From NCBI RefSeq assembly GCF_024228675.1, contig NZ_CP100461.1, forward strand, positions 3,938,754 to 4,002,753: a DNA stretch of 64,000 nt, in the 5' to 3' direction. Of this stretch, positions 27,065-37,626 are shown piece by piece; positions within the stretch are counted from its first letter, which is position 1; the number at the start of each line of letters is the position of its first letter. The position numbers and the translations under genes were made by a program. A model generated the notes under the pieces. That model was given only the letters and a program-made list of their open reading frames with translations. It was not told the origin of the DNA and did not search any database. This DNA is from Salinigranum marinum (GTDB taxonomy: Archaea; Halobacteriota; Halobacteria; Halobacteriales; Haloferacaceae).

Positions 27065-28081
27065 ATGCCACAACCAAGCAGACCACGCAAAGGCTCGATG
27101 GGCTACAGCCCGCGCAAGCGCGCGACGTCGGAAGTCCCGCGTTTCCGCTCGTGGCCCGACGACGATGGCTCCCCTGCACTGCAGGGCTTTGCCGGCTACA
27201 AGGCCGGGATGACCCACGTCGTCATGGTCAACGACCAGGCCAACTCCGCCCGCGAGGGCATGGAGGAGTCGGTGCCGGTGACCGTCGTCGAGACGCCGCC
27301 GATGCGCGCCGTCGCCCTGCGAGCCTACGAACAGACGTCGTACGGGATGAGGCCGACAACGGAAGTGTGGACGAGCGAGTTCCACGAGGACCTCTCGCGC
27401 ACGCTCTCCGTCCCGGCCGAAGACAGCTTCGACGAGGACGCCGACGAACTCCGCGAGCTCGTCGACGACGGCGCGGTGGATGACCTCCGGGTCATCACCC
27501 ACACCGTCCCCGGCGCGCTCGCGAACGTCCCCAAGAAGAAGCCCGACGTGATGGAGACCCGCGTCGGCGGCGGCTCCCTGTCGGAGCGCGCCGACTTCGC
27601 ACTCGAGCTCCTCTCGGGGGGCGGCGAACACTCGATGAACGACGTGTTCCGCCCGGGGCAGTATCTCGACGTGTCGGGAATCACGAAAGGGAAGGGCACC
27701 CAGGGCCCCGTCAAGCGCTGGGGCGTCCAGAAGCGGAAGGGCAAACACGCCCGGCAGGGGTGGCGCCGACGCATCGGCAACCTCGGTCCGTGGAATCCTT
27801 CGCGCGTGCGCTCGACTGTCCCCCAGCAGGGGCAGATGGGCTACCACCAGCGCACCGAACTCAACAAGCGGCTCATCGACGTCGGCGACGGCTCCGAGCC
27901 GAGCGTCGACGGCGGCTTCGTCAACTACGGCGAGGTCGATGGCCCCTACGCGCTCGTGAAGGGGTCGCTGCCGGGGCCCAACAAGCGACTCTTACGGTTC
28001 CGCCCGGCCGTCCGGCCGAACGACCAGCCGCGCCTCGACCCCGAGGTGCGCTACGTCTCCACAGCCTCGAACCAAGGATAA
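27065..28081 (+). CDS. rpl3: Ribosomal protein L3 (uL3)
   Basis: This 338-residue 50S protein binds near the peptidyl transferase centre. MPQPSRPRKGSMGYSPRKRA and the GITKGKGTQGPVKRWGVQKR loop are archaeal L3 signatures. TAATG overlap by one base with rpl4. First r-protein gene of the operon. Confidence 0.98.
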   Translation: MPQPSRPRKGSMGYSPRKRATSEVPRFRSWPDDDGSPALQGFAGYKAGMTHVVMVNDQANSAREGMEESVPVTVVETPPMRAVALRAYEQTSYGMRPTTEVWTSEFHEDLSRTLSVPAEDSFDEDADELRELVDDGAVDDLRVITHTVPGALANVPKKKPDVMETRVGGGSLSERADFALELLSGGGEHSMNDVFRPGQYLDVSGITKGKGTQGPVKRWGVQKRKGKHARQGWRRRIGNLGPWNPSRVRSTVPQQGQMGYHQRTELNKRLIDVGDGSEPSVDGGFVNYGEVDGPYALVKGSLPGPNKRLLRFRPAVRPNDQPRLDPEVRYVSTASNQG

Positions 28082-28824
28082 TGAAAGCGACAGTACGCGA
28101 CCTGAACGGTGACGACGCGGGCGAGGTCGACCTCCCCGACACCTTCGACACGCCCTACCGGCCGGATCTCATCCAGCGGGCGGTCGTCGCCGCGCAGGCC
28201 AACCGGAAGCAGGCGTACGGTGCCGACCCCTTCGCCGGGATGCGAACCCCGGCGGAGTCCTTCGGGAGCGGACGCGGCATGGCTCACGTCCCCCGTGAGA
28301 ACGGGCAGGGCCGCCGCGTTCCACAGACGGTGGGTGGCCGCAAGGCCCACCCGCCGAAAGCCGAGAAGGACCAGGGGAAGCGAATCAACGACAAGGAGCG
28401 CCAACTCGCCGTTCGATCGGCGGTCGCCGCGACCGCGGACGCCGCCCTCGTCGCCGAGCGTGGGCACCAGTTCGACTCCGATCTGGAGCTCCCGCTCGTC
28501 GTGAGCGACGAATTCGAGGACCTGGTGAAGACCAAGGAGGTCGTCTCCTTCCTCGAAGCGGTTGGCTTAGATGCCGACATCGAGCGCGCCGAGGAGCGGA
28601 CGGTCCGCGCCGGCCAGGGCAAGGCCCGCGGCCGGAAGTACCGCCGCCCGACGTCGATCCTCTTCGTCACGAGCGAGGAGCCCTCGAAAGCCGCGCGCAA
28701 CCTCGCGGGCGCCGACGTCGCCACCGCGGCGAACGTCTCCGCCGAGGACCTCGCGCCGGGCACCCACGCGGGTCGCCTGACGGTGTGGACCGAGAGCGCG
28801 CTCGCGGAGGTGGCAGACCGATGA
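28081..28824 (+). CDS. rpl4: Ribosomal protein L4 (uL4)
   Basis: This 247-residue 50S protein lines the exit tunnel with its extended loop (FGSGRGMAHVPRENGQGRR, RKAHPPKAEKDQGKRIN). ATG 28081 shares a base with the rpl3 stop. Its stop overlaps the ATG of a 21-codon frame leading into rpl23. Confidence 0.98.
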   Translation: MKATVRDLNGDDAGEVDLPDTFDTPYRPDLIQRAVVAAQANRKQAYGADPFAGMRTPAESFGSGRGMAHVPRENGQGRRVPQTVGGRKAHPPKAEKDQGKRINDKERQLAVRSAVAATADAALVAERGHQFDSDLELPLVVSDEFEDLVKTKEVVSFLEAVGLDADIERAEERTVRAGQGKARGRKYRRPTSILFVTSEEPSKAARNLAGADVATAANVSAEDLAPGTHAGRLTVWTESALAEVADR

Positions 28825-28886
28825 GTTCCGACGCACACGTTGCGCGCGTCGACCTCACGACGGTCGCCGGAGGTGACCGTCGATGA
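28821..28886 (+). CDS. 21-codon coupled mini-ORF before rpl23
   Basis: ATG 28821 overlaps the rpl4 stop (ATGA), and its TGA at 28884-28886 overlaps the rpl23 start (ATGA), exactly spanning the 58-base gap. It would encode MSSDAHVARVDLTTVAGGDRR. It contains the Shine-Dalgarno-like GGAGGTGA (28869-28876) of rpl23. It may act only to carry ribosomes into rpl23, or be chance. Confidence 0.35.
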   Translation: MSSDAHVARVDLTTVAGGDRR

Positions 28887-29137
28887 GTGGGATCATCGAA
28901 CACCCGCTCGTCACCGAGAAGGCGATGAACGAGATGGACTTCGACAACAAGCTCCAGTTCATCGTTCACCTCGACGCGACCAAAGACGAAATCCAAGACG
29001 AGGTCGAGTCTCGATACGATGTCGTCATCGAGAAGGTGAACACGCAGGTGACGCCGAAGGGCACGAAGAAGGCGACCGTCCGTCTCTCCGACGACGACGA
29101 CGCCCAAGAGATCGCCTCCAGAATCGGGGTGTTCTAG
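28883..29137 (+). CDS. rpl23: Ribosomal protein L23 (uL23)
   Basis: This 84-residue 50S protein sits at the tunnel exit and is a docking site for SRP. The sequence HPLVTEKAMNEMDFDNKLQF and the NTQVTPKGTKKATVRL tail are typical. GGAGGTGA lies seven bases before the ATG. Confidence 0.97.
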   Translation: MSGIIEHPLVTEKAMNEMDFDNKLQFIVHLDATKDEIQDEVESRYDVVIEKVNTQVTPKGTKKATVRLSDDDDAQEIASRIGVF

Positions 29138-29869
29138 ATGGGACGAAGAATTCAGGGACAGAAACGCGGGCACGGCTCCTCGACGTACCGAGCGCCGTCG
29201 CACCGCTACAAGGCCGAACTGTCGCACAAGAAGAACGAGGACCGGGACACGGTCTCGGGCACGGTCGTCGACATCGAGCACGACCCGGCGCGGAGCGCGC
29301 CGATCGCCGCAATCGAGTTCGACGACGGTGACCAGCGGCTAGTGCTCGCCCCAGAGGGGATCACCGTGGGCGACACCATCCAGGTCGGAGTGAGCGCGGA
29401 GATCAAACCGGGGAACACGCTCCCGCTGGCGGAGATCCCCGAGGGGGTCCCCGTCTGTAACGTCGAGTCCTCCCCCGGTGACGGCGGGAAGTTCGCCCGC
29501 GCGTCGGGCACCTCCGCCCAGTTGCTGAGCCACGACCGCCGCGTCGCGGTCGTGAAGCTCCCCTCCGGGGAAGTCAAGCGCCTCAGCCCCGACTGCCGGG
29601 CGACGATCGGCGTCGTCGCCGGCGGCGGGCGAACGGAGAAGCCGTTCGTCAAAGCCGGCAACAAGTACCACAAGATGCGCTCGCGCGGGACGAAGTATCC
29701 GCGCGTCCGCGGTGTCGCGATGAACGCCGTCGACCACCCGTTCGGTGGCGGTGGCCGGCAACACCCCGGAAAGCCGAAGTCCGTCTCGCGGAACGCGCCG
29801 CCGGGCCGCAAAGTGGGCGACATCGCCTCGAAACGAACGGGACGCGGCGGCAAGGCAGGGAACAAATAA
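29138..29869 (+). CDS. rpl2: Ribosomal protein L2 (uL2)
   Basis: This 243-residue 50S protein supports subunit joining and peptidyl transfer. [20 protein letters not shown] and the conserved [20 protein letters not shown] with the following [14 protein letters not shown] are present. It starts directly after the rpl23 stop. Confidence 0.98.
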   Translation: MGRRIQGQKRGHGSSTYRAPSHRYKAELSHKKNEDRDTVSGTVVDIEHDPARSAPIAAIEFDDGDQRLVLAPEGITVGDTIQVGVSAEIKPGNTLPLAEIPEGVPVCNVESSPGDGGKFARASGTSAQLLSHDRRVAVVKLPSGEVKRLSPDCRATIGVVAGGGRTEKPFVKAGNKYHKMRSRGTKYPRVRGVAMNAVDHPFGGGGRQHPGKPKSVSRNAPPGRKVGDIASKRTGRGGKAGNK

Positions 29870-30291
29870 TGAGTTCAGAATACCGCACCGGCCGTGAAGG
29901 TGAGTTCACCTACCGCGGCCACACGCTCGACGAGTTGCAGGAGATGGCGCTCGACGAAGTCGCGGAACTGCTCCCCGCTCGCCAGCGGCGAACCATCACC
30001 CGCGGGCTGACCGCCCAGCACGAGAAGCTGCTCGAGCGCGTCCGCGACGCGGACCCCGAGGAGACGGCGAACAACCCGATCCGAACGCACCTGCGGGACA
30101 TGCCGATCGTGCCGGCGTTCGTCGGCAAGACGTTCGCGGTGTACAACGGTCAGGAGTTCCAGCGCGTCGAGATCCAGCCCGAGATGATCGGGCACTACCT
30201 CGGCGAGTTCCAGCTCACACGCACGTCCGTCGAACACGGTCAGGCGGGTATCGGTGCGACCCGCTCGTCGAAGTTCGTGCCACTCAAATAA
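29869..30291 (+). CDS. rps19: Ribosomal protein S19 (uS19)
   Basis: This 140-residue 30S head protein carries the [20 protein letters not shown] and [12 protein letters not shown] motifs. One-base TAATG overlap with rpl2. Confidence 0.98.
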   Translation: MSSEYRTGREGEFTYRGHTLDELQEMALDEVAELLPARQRRTITRGLTAQHEKLLERVRDADPEETANNPIRTHLRDMPIVPAFVGKTFAVYNGQEFQRVEIQPEMIGHYLGEFQLTRTSVEHGQAGIGATRSSKFVPLK

Positions 30292-30294
30292 CCC

Positions 30295-30762
30295 ATGGGA
30301 ATCAACTACAGCGTCGAGGCCGACCCGGAGACCACCGCCAGAGGGATGCTCCGCGACCGGCCCATCAGCCTCAAGCACAGCAAAGCCATCTCCCGGGCGA
30401 TCAAGGGGAAGACGGTCGCCGAGGCCGAGACGTACCTCGAAGCGGTCGTCAACGAGGAGCGTTCGGTCCCGTTCAAACAGCACAACACCGGTGTCGGACA
30501 CCGCTCCGACATCGACGGCTGGGACGCGGGCCGCTACCCCGAGAAGGCCTCGAAGGACTTCCTGAAGCTCATCGAGAACGTTCGCAACAACGCGAACGAA
30601 CAGGGCTTCGAGGGCTCTGAGATGACGATCAAGCACGTCGCCGCGCACAAGACCGGCGAGCGCCCGGGCAGAAAGCCGCGGGCGTTCGGCCGCGCCGACC
30701 CGTGGAACACGACGCTCTGTGACGTCGAACTCATCATCGAACAGCAGGAGGAGGCCCAGTAA
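30295..30762 (+). CDS. rpl22: Ribosomal protein L22 (uL22)
   Basis: This 155-residue 50S tunnel protein carries [19 protein letters not shown] and the beta-hairpin region [19 protein letters not shown]. It starts three bases after rps19 and overlaps rps3 by one base. Confidence 0.98.
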   Translation: MGINYSVEADPETTARGMLRDRPISLKHSKAISRAIKGKTVAEAETYLEAVVNEERSVPFKQHNTGVGHRSDIDGWDAGRYPEKASKDFLKLIENVRNNANEQGFEGSEMTIKHVAAHKTGERPGRKPRAFGRADPWNTTLCDVELIIEQQEEAQ

Positions 30763-31703
30763 TGGCTGACGAACACCAGTTCATCGAGAACGGACTCCAG
30801 CGCTCGCAGATCGACGAGTTCTTCGCGGACGAACTCGGTCGCGCCGGCTACGGCGGGATGGAGGTCGCGAAGACGCCGATGGGCACCCAGATCGTCCTCA
30901 AGGCCGAAAAGCCCGGGATGGTCATCGGGAAGGGCGGGAAGAACATCCGCAAGGTGACCCGCGAACTCGAAGAGCGGTTCAACCTCGACGACCCCCAGAT
31001 CGACGTCCAGGAGGTCGACGAACCCGACCTGAACGCCCGCATCGTCGCCGACCGCCTCGCCAACGCGCTCGAACGCGGCTGGTACTTCCGGAAGGCCGGC
31101 CACACGACGATCGACCGCATCATGGACGCCGGCGCGCTGGGTGCCGAGATCGTCCTGAGCGGGAAGGTCACGGGCGCTCGCTCGCGCGTCGAGAAGTTCA
31201 ACCGGGGCTACATCAAGCACAACGGCGAGCCCGCCGAGGAGATCGTCGACGAGGGCCAGGGCGTCGCCGTCATGAAGCTCGGCACGATCGGCGTCACGGT
31301 GAAGATCATCCCGCCGGGAGCCGAGTTGCCCGACGACTTCTCCATCGAGGAGGACGTCGAGGTCGAAGCCGTCGAGCAGATCGCCGAGACCGAGGGTGAG
31401 GGCGTCGAGGAGCTCCTCGAGGCCGAACCCGAGGAGGTCCCCGACTTCTCCGAGGAGGACGTCGAGGTCCCGACCGACGAGCCCGACGAGGTGCTCGACG
31501 AGGAGGTCGTCGAGGTCGAAGAGGAGGTCGTCGAGGAGGTCGCGGCGGACGACGACGACGAGACCGAGGACGCCGACGCCGACACCGCCGACGAGGACGC
31601 CGAGGAACTCGACGAGGAAGTCGAGGCCGAGGCGGCCGACCTCGTCGCCGAGATGGAGGCGGCGGACGACGAAGACGCCGACGAAGGCGAGGAGGACGCG
31701 TAG
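30762..31703 (+). CDS. rps3: Ribosomal protein S3 with acidic tail (uS3)
   Basis: This 313-residue 30S protein has a KH domain with [14 protein letters not shown] and the S3 C-terminal fold ending near residue 195. About 110 further residues are almost only Glu, Asp, Val and Ala, a long acidic extension common in haloarchaeal S3 but of unknown use. Confidence 0.97.
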   Translation: MADEHQFIENGLQRSQIDEFFADELGRAGYGGMEVAKTPMGTQIVLKAEKPGMVIGKGGKNIRKVTRELEERFNLDDPQIDVQEVDEPDLNARIVADRLANALERGWYFRKAGHTTIDRIMDAGALGAEIVLSGKVTGARSRVEKFNRGYIKHNGEPAEEIVDEGQGVAVMKLGTIGVTVKIIPPGAELPDDFSIEEDVEVEAVEQIAETEGEGVEELLEAEPEEVPDFSEEDVEVPTDEPDEVLDEEVVEVEEEVVEEVAADDDDETEDADADTADEDAEELDEEVEAEAADLVAEMEAADDEDADEGEEDA

Positions 31704-31910
31704 ATGGCGATCCTCTACACCGCCGAGATCCGCGACATGACGCCCGCCGAGCGACAGGCCGAACTCGAGGAGCTCGAGACCGAGCTGCTCAACGCGAAGG
31801 CCGTGCAGGCGGCGGGTGGCGCGCCGGACAACCCCGGCCGCGTGAGCGAACTGAAGAAGACCATCGCCCGGATCAAGACGATCCAGCGCGAAGAAGGCGA
31901 CCTGGAGTAA
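31704..31910 (+). CDS. rpl29: Ribosomal protein L29 (uL29)
   Basis: This 68-residue two-helix 50S protein carries [20 protein letters not shown] and [16 protein letters not shown]. It follows the rps3 stop directly. Confidence 0.97.
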   Translation: MAILYTAEIRDMTPAERQAELEELETELLNAKAVQAAGGAPDNPGRVSELKKTIARIKTIQREEGDLE

Positions 31911-31922
31911 GATCGCAACGCA

Positions 31923-32429
31923 ATGCCGCTCACACCCGAGACCCTGACCCGACACGAACTCAACGGCCTCCACACGGAGGTCGTCGAGAGCGCGAACCCC
32001 GACCTGGTCGGGATCGCCGGCCGCGTCGTCGTCGAGACGATGCACACGCTCCAGATCGACGATGGCTCTCGGGTGCGGCAGGTCCCCAAGGAGGGGACGA
32101 CGTTCGAGTTCCGCCTTCCGACCGCGACCGAGACGGACGCCCCGACCGGGGGCGCCTCTCACCCCGACCGCCCCGGCGACGCCCCTACCGTCGTCCCGGA
32201 CGGTCGGTCGTGCACAGATGAAGCCGCCGGAGCCGCGAAGGCTTCGGGGACCGCGTCCAAACCGGTTTCGGGACCCGAGAAACCCGCCACCGACGCCGAT
32301 TCTTCCGGCGCGGCGGCGGAACGGGCCGAGGCTGGCGAGGGCGTGGCCTACGTTACGGTGGATGGCACACGACTGCTCTCACGACCCGCGCTCCGCACGG
32401 AGAACGCAGGTGAATCAACATGGCGTTAG
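31923..32429 (+). CDS. rnp1: Ribonuclease P protein component 1 (Rpp29) with insert
   Basis: This 168-residue subunit of archaeal RNase P helps process tRNA 5' ends. The Sm-like core is at [19 protein letters not shown] through [20 protein letters not shown] and resumes at [15 protein letters not shown]. Between them (about residues 68-138) is a low-complexity Ala/Pro/Asp insert, so the protein is about 60 residues longer than most. It overlaps rps17 by ten bases. Confidence 0.9.
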   Translation: MPLTPETLTRHELNGLHTEVVESANPDLVGIAGRVVVETMHTLQIDDGSRVRQVPKEGTTFEFRLPTATETDAPTGGASHPDRPGDAPTVVPDGRSCTDEAAGAAKASGTASKPVSGPEKPATDADSSGAAAERAEAGEGVAYVTVDGTRLLSRPALRTENAGESTWR

Positions 32430-32746
32430 GACTTAACGTACCAGAACCGGAGGAGGCCTGCTCCGACCAGTACTGTCCGTTCCACGGATCGCTTTCCGTG
32501 CGCGGGCAGACGCTGGAGGGCACCGTCGCCTCCACAGACATGGACAAGACCGTCGTCGTCGAGCGCGAGTACGACGTTCGAGTCCCCAAGTACGATCGGT
32601 ACATGAAGCGCCGGAGTCGGATTCCGGCCCATGCACCGCCGTGCCTGGGACTCGAGGTCGGCGACACGGTCCGTATCGCAGAGACACGACCACTCTCGAA
32701 GACGAAATCACACGTGGTGGTCGAACGCGTCGGAGGTGGCGACTGA
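32420..32746 (+). CDS. rps17: Ribosomal protein S17 (uS17)
   Basis: This 108-residue 30S OB-fold protein carries the archaeal lead [16 protein letters not shown] and [15 protein letters not shown]. Its start lies ten bases inside rnp1. Confidence 0.97.
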   Translation: MALGLNVPEPEEACSDQYCPFHGSLSVRGQTLEGTVASTDMDKTVVVEREYDVRVPKYDRYMKRRSRIPAHAPPCLGLEVGDTVRIAETRPLSKTKSHVVVERVGGGD

Positions 32747-33144
32747 TGGAGGCACTGAAGGCCGACGTCACTCGTGGTCTCAACCGCGGCGCGCTCGTCA
32801 CGTGTGCGGACAACACCGGGGCCCGTGAGCTGAAAGTGATCAGCGTCCACGGCTACTCCGGCACGAAGAACCGACAACCCTCGGCGGGCATCGGTGACAA
32901 GGTGACCGTTTCGGTCACCAAAGGCACCCCCGAGATGCGCCGCCAGGTGCTCGAGGCCGTCATCGTCCGACAGCGAAAGTCGATCCGACGGCCCGACGGC
33001 ACGCGCGTGAAGTTCGAGGACAACGCGGCCGTGATCATCGACGAGATGGAAGAGCCGCGCGGGACCGAGATCAAAGGTCCCATCGCGCGTGAAGTCGCCG
33101 AGCGCTTCGGCAGCATCGCCTCGACAGCGACGATGATCGTCTAA
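32746..33144 (+). CDS. rpl14: Ribosomal protein L14 (uL14)
   Basis: This 132-residue 50S protein at the subunit interface carries [19 protein letters not shown] and [16 protein letters not shown] 32746 overlaps the rps17 stop; an in-frame upstream start is ignored since it would extend into rps17. Confidence 0.98.
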   Translation: MEALKADVTRGLNRGALVTCADNTGARELKVISVHGYSGTKNRQPSAGIGDKVTVSVTKGTPEMRRQVLEAVIVRQRKSIRRPDGTRVKFEDNAAVIIDEMEEPRGTEIKGPIAREVAERFGSIASTATMIV

Positions 33145-33157
33145 TCAGAGAACAGCA

Positions 33158-33526
33158 ATGACCAAACAACCACGCAAACAGCGAACCCGGACGCGCGACG
33201 CGCCGCTCCACGAGCGGCACAAGCAGGTCCGCGCCACGCTCTCCGACGACCTCCGCGAGGAGTACGGTCGGCGTAACGCCCGCGTCAACGCGGGCGACAC
33301 CGTCGAGATACTCCGCGGGGACTTCGCCGGGGAGGACGGCGAGGTCATCGAAGTCGACCTCAAAGCGGGCGTCGTCCACGTCGAGGACGTGACCGTCGAG
33401 AAGGCCGACGGCGAGGAAGTGCCGCGGCCGCTCGACGCGTCGAACGTCCGCATCACGGAACTCGAGTTCCACGACGACGACGACCGTCGCGAGGCGCGTC
33501 TGCGCGCCGAGGAGGCTACCGAATGA
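33158..33526 (+). CDS. rpl24: Ribosomal protein L24 (uL24)
   Basis: This 122-residue 50S assembly initiator carries the KOW motif [20 protein letters not shown]. It starts 13 bases after rpl14 and overlaps rps4e by four bases. Confidence 0.97.
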   Translation: MTKQPRKQRTRTRDAPLHERHKQVRATLSDDLREEYGRRNARVNAGDTVEILRGDFAGEDGEVIEVDLKAGVVHVEDVTVEKADGEEVPRPLDASNVRITELEFHDDDDRREARLRAEEATE

Positions 33527-34239
33527 CACGACATCAGAAACGACTCTCGGTCCCGAACTCCTGGCCGGTCGAACGGAAGGAGGCGACGTGGACGGTCAAG
33601 GCCGGTGCCGGCCCGCACGGTGAGGCCGGCGTGCCGCTCTTGATCCTGCTCCGGGACGTGCTCGGCTACGTCGACTCGAAGAAGGAAGCGCGCTACGCGC
33701 TGAATCAAGACAGCGTGCTGGTGAACGGCCAGGCGGTGTCGGACGAGTCCCGTCCCATCGGGATGTTCGACATCCTCGCGTTCACCCAGCGCGACGAGTA
33801 CTACCGGGTGTTCCCCGACGAGGGGGGCCGCCTGGCGCTCACGCCGATCGCCGCCGACGCGGCCGACAGCCGCCTCGGTAAGGTCGTCCGCAAGCAGCAG
33901 GTGAAAGGTGGGGCCTTCCAGCTCACGCTTCACGACGGCACCAACGTCCGCATCGCCGACGACGCGTCGGCGTACTCGACGAACGACTCGATCGTCGTCG
34001 ACAACGAGACGAAGGAGATCGTCGCACACTTCCCCTACGAGGAGGGGGCGCTCGTGACGGCCGTCGACGGCCAGCACGCCGGCGAGATCGGCGACGTCGC
34101 CGAGATCACCGTCACGCCCGGCAGCGGCTCGAACACGGTTCGGGTCGTCCGCGACGACGACTCCGAGTTCGAGACGATCGAGGGGTACGTCGTCGTCATC
34201 GACGAGAACTTCACCGGCTCCGAGGAGGGTGACGACTGA
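33523..34239 (+). CDS. rps4e: Ribosomal protein S4e (eS4)
   Basis: This 238-residue archaeal/eukaryotic 30S protein carries an N-terminal [20 protein letters not shown], an S4-like RNA-binding segment and a KOW region near the end. One-base overlap with rpl5. Confidence 0.97.
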   Translation: MTRHQKRLSVPNSWPVERKEATWTVKAGAGPHGEAGVPLLILLRDVLGYVDSKKEARYALNQDSVLVNGQAVSDESRPIGMFDILAFTQRDEYYRVFPDEGGRLALTPIAADAADSRLGKVVRKQQVKGGAFQLTLHDGTNVRIADDASAYSTNDSIVVDNETKEIVAHFPYEEGALVTAVDGQHAGEIGDVAEITVTPGSGSNTVRVVRDDDSEFETIEGYVVVIDENFTGSEEGDD

Positions 34240-34775
34240 TGTCGTCGGACTCCGACGCGAGCTTCCACGAGATGCGCCGCCCCTCGGTCGAGAAGGTCGT
34301 CGTCCACATGGGCGTCGGCACGGGCGGTCGCGAACTCGCGGACGCCGAGGACATCCTCGCGGAGGTCGCGGGCCAACAGCCCGTCCGGACGCAGTCGAAA
34401 CGCGCCAGCCAGGACTTCGGTGTCCGCCGGGGCGAACCCGTCGGCGCGAAGGTGACCCTCCGCGGCGAGGCCGCCAGCGAGTTCCTCGCGACGGCCCTGC
34501 CGCTGACGGACCTTTCGACCACGCAGTTCGACGAGTACGGGAACTTCAGCTTCGGCGTCGCCGAACACACGGAGTTCCCGAGCCAGGAGTACGACCCGAA
34601 CATCGGGATCTACGGGCTGGACGTGACGGTCAACCTCGTCCGCCCGGGCTACCGCGTGCGCAAGCGCGACAAGGCGGCCAGTTCGATCCCGTCGCGCCAC
34701 ATGCTCACTCCCGAGGACGCGATCGCGTTCGTCGAGAGCGAGTTCGGCGTCGACGTCGCGGAGGTAGACGAATGA
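34239..34775 (+). CDS. rpl5: Ribosomal protein L5 (uL5)
   Basis: This 178-residue 50S protein contacts 5S rRNA and the P-site tRNA. It has [17 protein letters not shown] and [18 protein letters not shown]. Four-base ATGA overlap with rps14. Confidence 0.97.
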   Translation: MSSDSDASFHEMRRPSVEKVVVHMGVGTGGRELADAEDILAEVAGQQPVRTQSKRASQDFGVRRGEPVGAKVTLRGEAASEFLATALPLTDLSTTQFDEYGNFSFGVAEHTEFPSQEYDPNIGIYGLDVTVNLVRPGYRVRKRDKAASSIPSRHMLTPEDAIAFVESEFGVDVAEVDE

Positions 34776-34945
34776 GCGAAAGCGAGACAGAGACGGGCGA
34801 GCACGCCTCGCGGCGCACGGGCATCGAGCGCGAGTGTCGTCGGTGCGAGCGGAAGCAGGGGCTGGTGGGGAAGTACGACATCTTCCTCTGCCGGCAGTGT
34901 TTCCGCGAGGTCGCCCGCGAGATCGGATTCAAGAAGTATCGATAA
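34772..34945 (+). CDS. rps14: Ribosomal protein S14, zinc form (uS14)
   Basis: This 57-residue 30S protein has two CxxC pairs, CRRC and CRQC, and the ending [11 protein letters not shown] 34772 overlaps the rpl5 stop. Confidence 0.96.
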   Translation: MSESETETGEHASRRTGIERECRRCERKQGLVGKYDIFLCRQCFREVAREIGFKKYR

Positions 34946-34947
34946 TC

Positions 34948-35340
34948 ATGGCGGACAACGATCCACTCAGCAACGCGCTGTCGGGCGTGAACAACGCCGA
35001 GAGCGTGGGCCATCTGAGCCACACGGTACAGCCCGCCTCGAACGTCATCGGCTCCGTCCTCGAGGTCTTCTACGACCGCGGGTACATCGACGGCTTCGAG
35101 TTCGTCGACGACGGCAAGTCCGGTAACTTCGAGGTCGAACTGAAAGGCGCGATCAACAAGTGTGGCGCCGTCAAGCCCCGGTACACCACCGGAGCCGACG
35201 AGTACGAGAAGTGGGAGAAGCGGTACCTCCCTGCCCGCGACTACGGCACGCTCATCGTCTCGACGAGCCACGGCGTCATGAGCCACTACGCGGCCCGTGA
35301 GGAGGGCCTCGGTGGCCAGGTGATCGCCTACGTCTACTGA
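34948..35340 (+). CDS. rps8: Ribosomal protein S8 (uS8)
   Basis: This 130-residue 30S primary binder of 16S rRNA carries MADNDPLSNALSGVNNAE and the C-terminal TSHGVMSHYAAREEGLGG. Confidence 0.97.
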   Translation: MADNDPLSNALSGVNNAESVGHLSHTVQPASNVIGSVLEVFYDRGYIDGFEFVDDGKSGNFEVELKGAINKCGAVKPRYTTGADEYEKWEKRYLPARDYGTLIVSTSHGVMSHYAAREEGLGGQVIAYVY

Positions 35341-35342
35341 CA

Positions 35343-35882
35343 ATGACAACACGAACAGCACTCGACATCCCGGACGACGTCACCGCCGAGATGGACCACC
35401 TCACGCTCACGGTCGAGGGCCCCAACGGAAGCGTCTCGCGACGCCTCTGGTACCCCGACGTCACGGTGAGCGTCTCCGACGAGGTCGTCATCGAATCCGA
35501 CGCCGACGACGCCAAGACCGCCGCAACCGTGGGCACCTTCGAGAGCCACGTGCGGAACATGTTCCACGGCGTCACCGAGGGGTGGGAGTACAAGATGGAA
35601 GTCTTCTACGCCCACTTCCCGATGCAGGTCTCGGTCGACGGCGACCACGTGGTCATCAAGAACTTCCTCGGCGAGAAGGCACCGCGGCGCGCGAAGATCC
35701 GCGGCGACACGGAGGTACAGGTCGACGGCGAGGAGGTCGTCCTCTCCGGCCCGAACAAAGAACACGTCGGCCAGACGGCGGCCGACATCGAACAGCTGAC
35801 CCGTGTGAAGGACAAGGACACGCGCGTGTTCCAGGACGGCGTCTACATCACGGAGAAACCGCAGAAGGCAGGAGGTGCCTAG
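35343..35882 (+). CDS. rpl6: Ribosomal protein L6 (uL6)
   Basis: This 179-residue 50S protein near the factor-binding site has two copies of the L6 fold: TLTVEGPNGSVSR and EEVVLSGPNKEHVGQTAADI. Confidence 0.97.
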   Translation: MTTRTALDIPDDVTAEMDHLTLTVEGPNGSVSRRLWYPDVTVSVSDEVVIESDADDAKTAATVGTFESHVRNMFHGVTEGWEYKMEVFYAHFPMQVSVDGDHVVIKNFLGEKAPRRAKIRGDTEVQVDGEEVVLSGPNKEHVGQTAADIEQLTRVKDKDTRVFQDGVYITEKPQKAGGA

Positions 35883-36617
35883 ATGTCCGCAGACGAACCT
35901 GAAGCCGAAGACGAGATCACGGAGCTAGAGGACATCAGCGGGGTCGGCCCGTCGAAGGCGGAGGCGCTGCGCGAGGCCGGCTACGACTCGGTCGAGGACG
36001 TCAAGGCGGCGAGCCAGGCGGAACTGGCCGAAGTCGACGGCGTCGGCAACGCGCTGGCCGCCCGGATCAAGGCCGACGTCGGTGGCCTCGAAGTCACCGA
36101 GGAGACCGAAGCCGAGGTCGAAGACGAGACCGAAGCCGAGGTCGAGGAGGCGGCCGAGGACGTGCCGACGAAGCGCGTCCCCCGCGGCCACGCCGACAAG
36201 ACGCCCGAGTTGGACGACGAGACCGCGCGGTCGCTGACGCAGAAACACCGCGAGGGCAAGCCGCAGTTCAACCGGCAGGACTACCACATGAAAAAGCGGA
36301 CGCCGGAGTCGTGGCGCAAGCCCCGCGGCAACCTCTCGAAGCAACGCCGCGGCATCAAGGGCAAGGGCCCGATGGTCGAGGCGGGCTACCGCACGCCGAA
36401 GGCGGCCCGCGGACTGCACCCCTCGGGCTTCGAGGAGGTCCACGTCCACACTCCGGGCGACCTGGAGGGCGTCGACGGCGACACCCAGGCCGTCCGCATC
36501 GCCTCGTCGGTCGGCGCTCGCAAGCGCGAGCGCATCGAAGACGAGTGTGAGGACCGCGAGATCCGCGTCCTCAACCCGACCTACATCGAGGTCGAAGCCG
36601 AGGAGGAAGACGAATGA
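35883..36617 (+). CDS. rpl32e: Ribosomal protein L32e with HhH extension (eL32)
   Basis: This 244-residue protein has the L32e core in the C-terminal half ([34 protein letters not shown]). The first 95 residues are an extension with a helix-hairpin-helix motif, [19 protein letters not shown] and [15 protein letters not shown], followed by a Glu-rich linker. The extension is known from other haloarchaea. Confidence 0.96.
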   Translation: MSADEPEAEDEITELEDISGVGPSKAEALREAGYDSVEDVKAASQAELAEVDGVGNALAARIKADVGGLEVTEETEAEVEDETEAEVEEAAEDVPTKRVPRGHADKTPELDDETARSLTQKHREGKPQFNRQDYHMKKRTPESWRKPRGNLSKQRRGIKGKGPMVEAGYRTPKAARGLHPSGFEEVHVHTPGDLEGVDGDTQAVRIASSVGARKRERIEDECEDREIRVLNPTYIEVEAEEEDE

Positions 36618-37069
36618 CCGATCTGAAGGCCCAGCGACGCATGGCCGCCGACGTCCTCGACGTCGGTGCCGACCGCGTCTGGATGGACCCCGAGGAGCAG
36701 GCCGAGATCGCCGACGCCATCACGCGCGAGGACGTCCGTGACCTGGTCGACCAGGGCACGATCCGCGTCAAGGACGCGAAGGGCAACTCGAAAGGTCGGG
36801 CGCGCCAGCGCCAGGCCAAGCGCGACTACGGCCACCGCAAGGGTGCCGGCTCCCGGAAGGGGAAAGCCGGCGCGCGGCAGAACACGAAACGGGCATGGAT
36901 CAGCCGGATCCGCGCACAGCGCCGTCGACTCCGCGAACTGCGCGACGACGGCCCGCTCTCGCCGACGGAGTACCGCACGCTCTACAACAAGGCGAGCGGC
37001 GGCGAGTTCGACAGCGTGGACCGACTCGAAACGTACATCGAGACACATTACGGATACGAGGTACAATAA
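36614..37069 (+). CDS. rpl19e: Ribosomal protein L19e (eL19)
   Basis: This 151-residue 50S protein carries [20 protein letters not shown], a basic [20 protein letters not shown] helix and a C-terminal [13 protein letters not shown]. Four-base overlap with rpl32e, one with rpl18. Confidence 0.97.
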   Translation: MTDLKAQRRMAADVLDVGADRVWMDPEEQAEIADAITREDVRDLVDQGTIRVKDAKGNSKGRARQRQAKRDYGHRKGAGSRKGKAGARQNTKRAWISRIRAQRRRLRELRDDGPLSPTEYRTLYNKASGGEFDSVDRLETYIETHYGYEVQ

Positions 37070-37626
37070 TGGCGACAGGACCACGGTACAAGGTACCGAT
37101 GCGGCGTCGCCGCGAGTCCCGGACGGACTACCATCAGCGGTTGCGCCTGTTGAAATCAGGCAAGCCACGGCTCGTTGCTCGCGTGAGCAACCAGCACGTC
37201 AGGGCGCAGCTGGTCACTCCGGGACCGCAGGGCGACGAGACGCACGTGAGCGCCTCGAGCGAGGACCTCGCCGACTACGGCTGGGAGGCTCCGACGGGGA
37301 ACCTCCCGAGCGCCTATCTGACGGGCTACCTCGTGGGCCTTCGGGCCCGCGAGGCCGGCCTCGACGAAGCGGTGCTCGACATCGGCCTGAACACGGCGAC
37401 TCCTGGCAACAAGGTGTTCGCGGTACAGGAAGGCGCAATCGACGCCGGGCTCGACATCCCCCACAACGAGAGCGTGCTCGCGGACTGGTCACGTAACCGC
37501 GGCGAACACATCGCCGCGTACGCCGAGCAGCGCGACGAGCCGCTCTACGCCGGGGAGTTCGACGCCACGGAACTGCCGGAGCACTTCGACGACGTGCTCG
37601 GCCGACTGCAGGAGGACGACGCATGA
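37069..37626 (+). CDS. rpl18: Ribosomal protein L18 (uL18)
   Basis: This 185-residue 5S rRNA-binding protein carries [18 protein letters not shown] and SKPRLV-type [19 protein letters not shown]. The longer in-frame start inside rpl19e is ignored. Confidence 0.97.
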   Translation: MATGPRYKVPMRRRRESRTDYHQRLRLLKSGKPRLVARVSNQHVRAQLVTPGPQGDETHVSASSEDLADYGWEAPTGNLPSAYLTGYLVGLRAREAGLDEAVLDIGLNTATPGNKVFAVQEGAIDAGLDIPHNESVLADWSRNRGEHIAAYAEQRDEPLYAGEFDATELPEHFDDVLGRLQEDDA

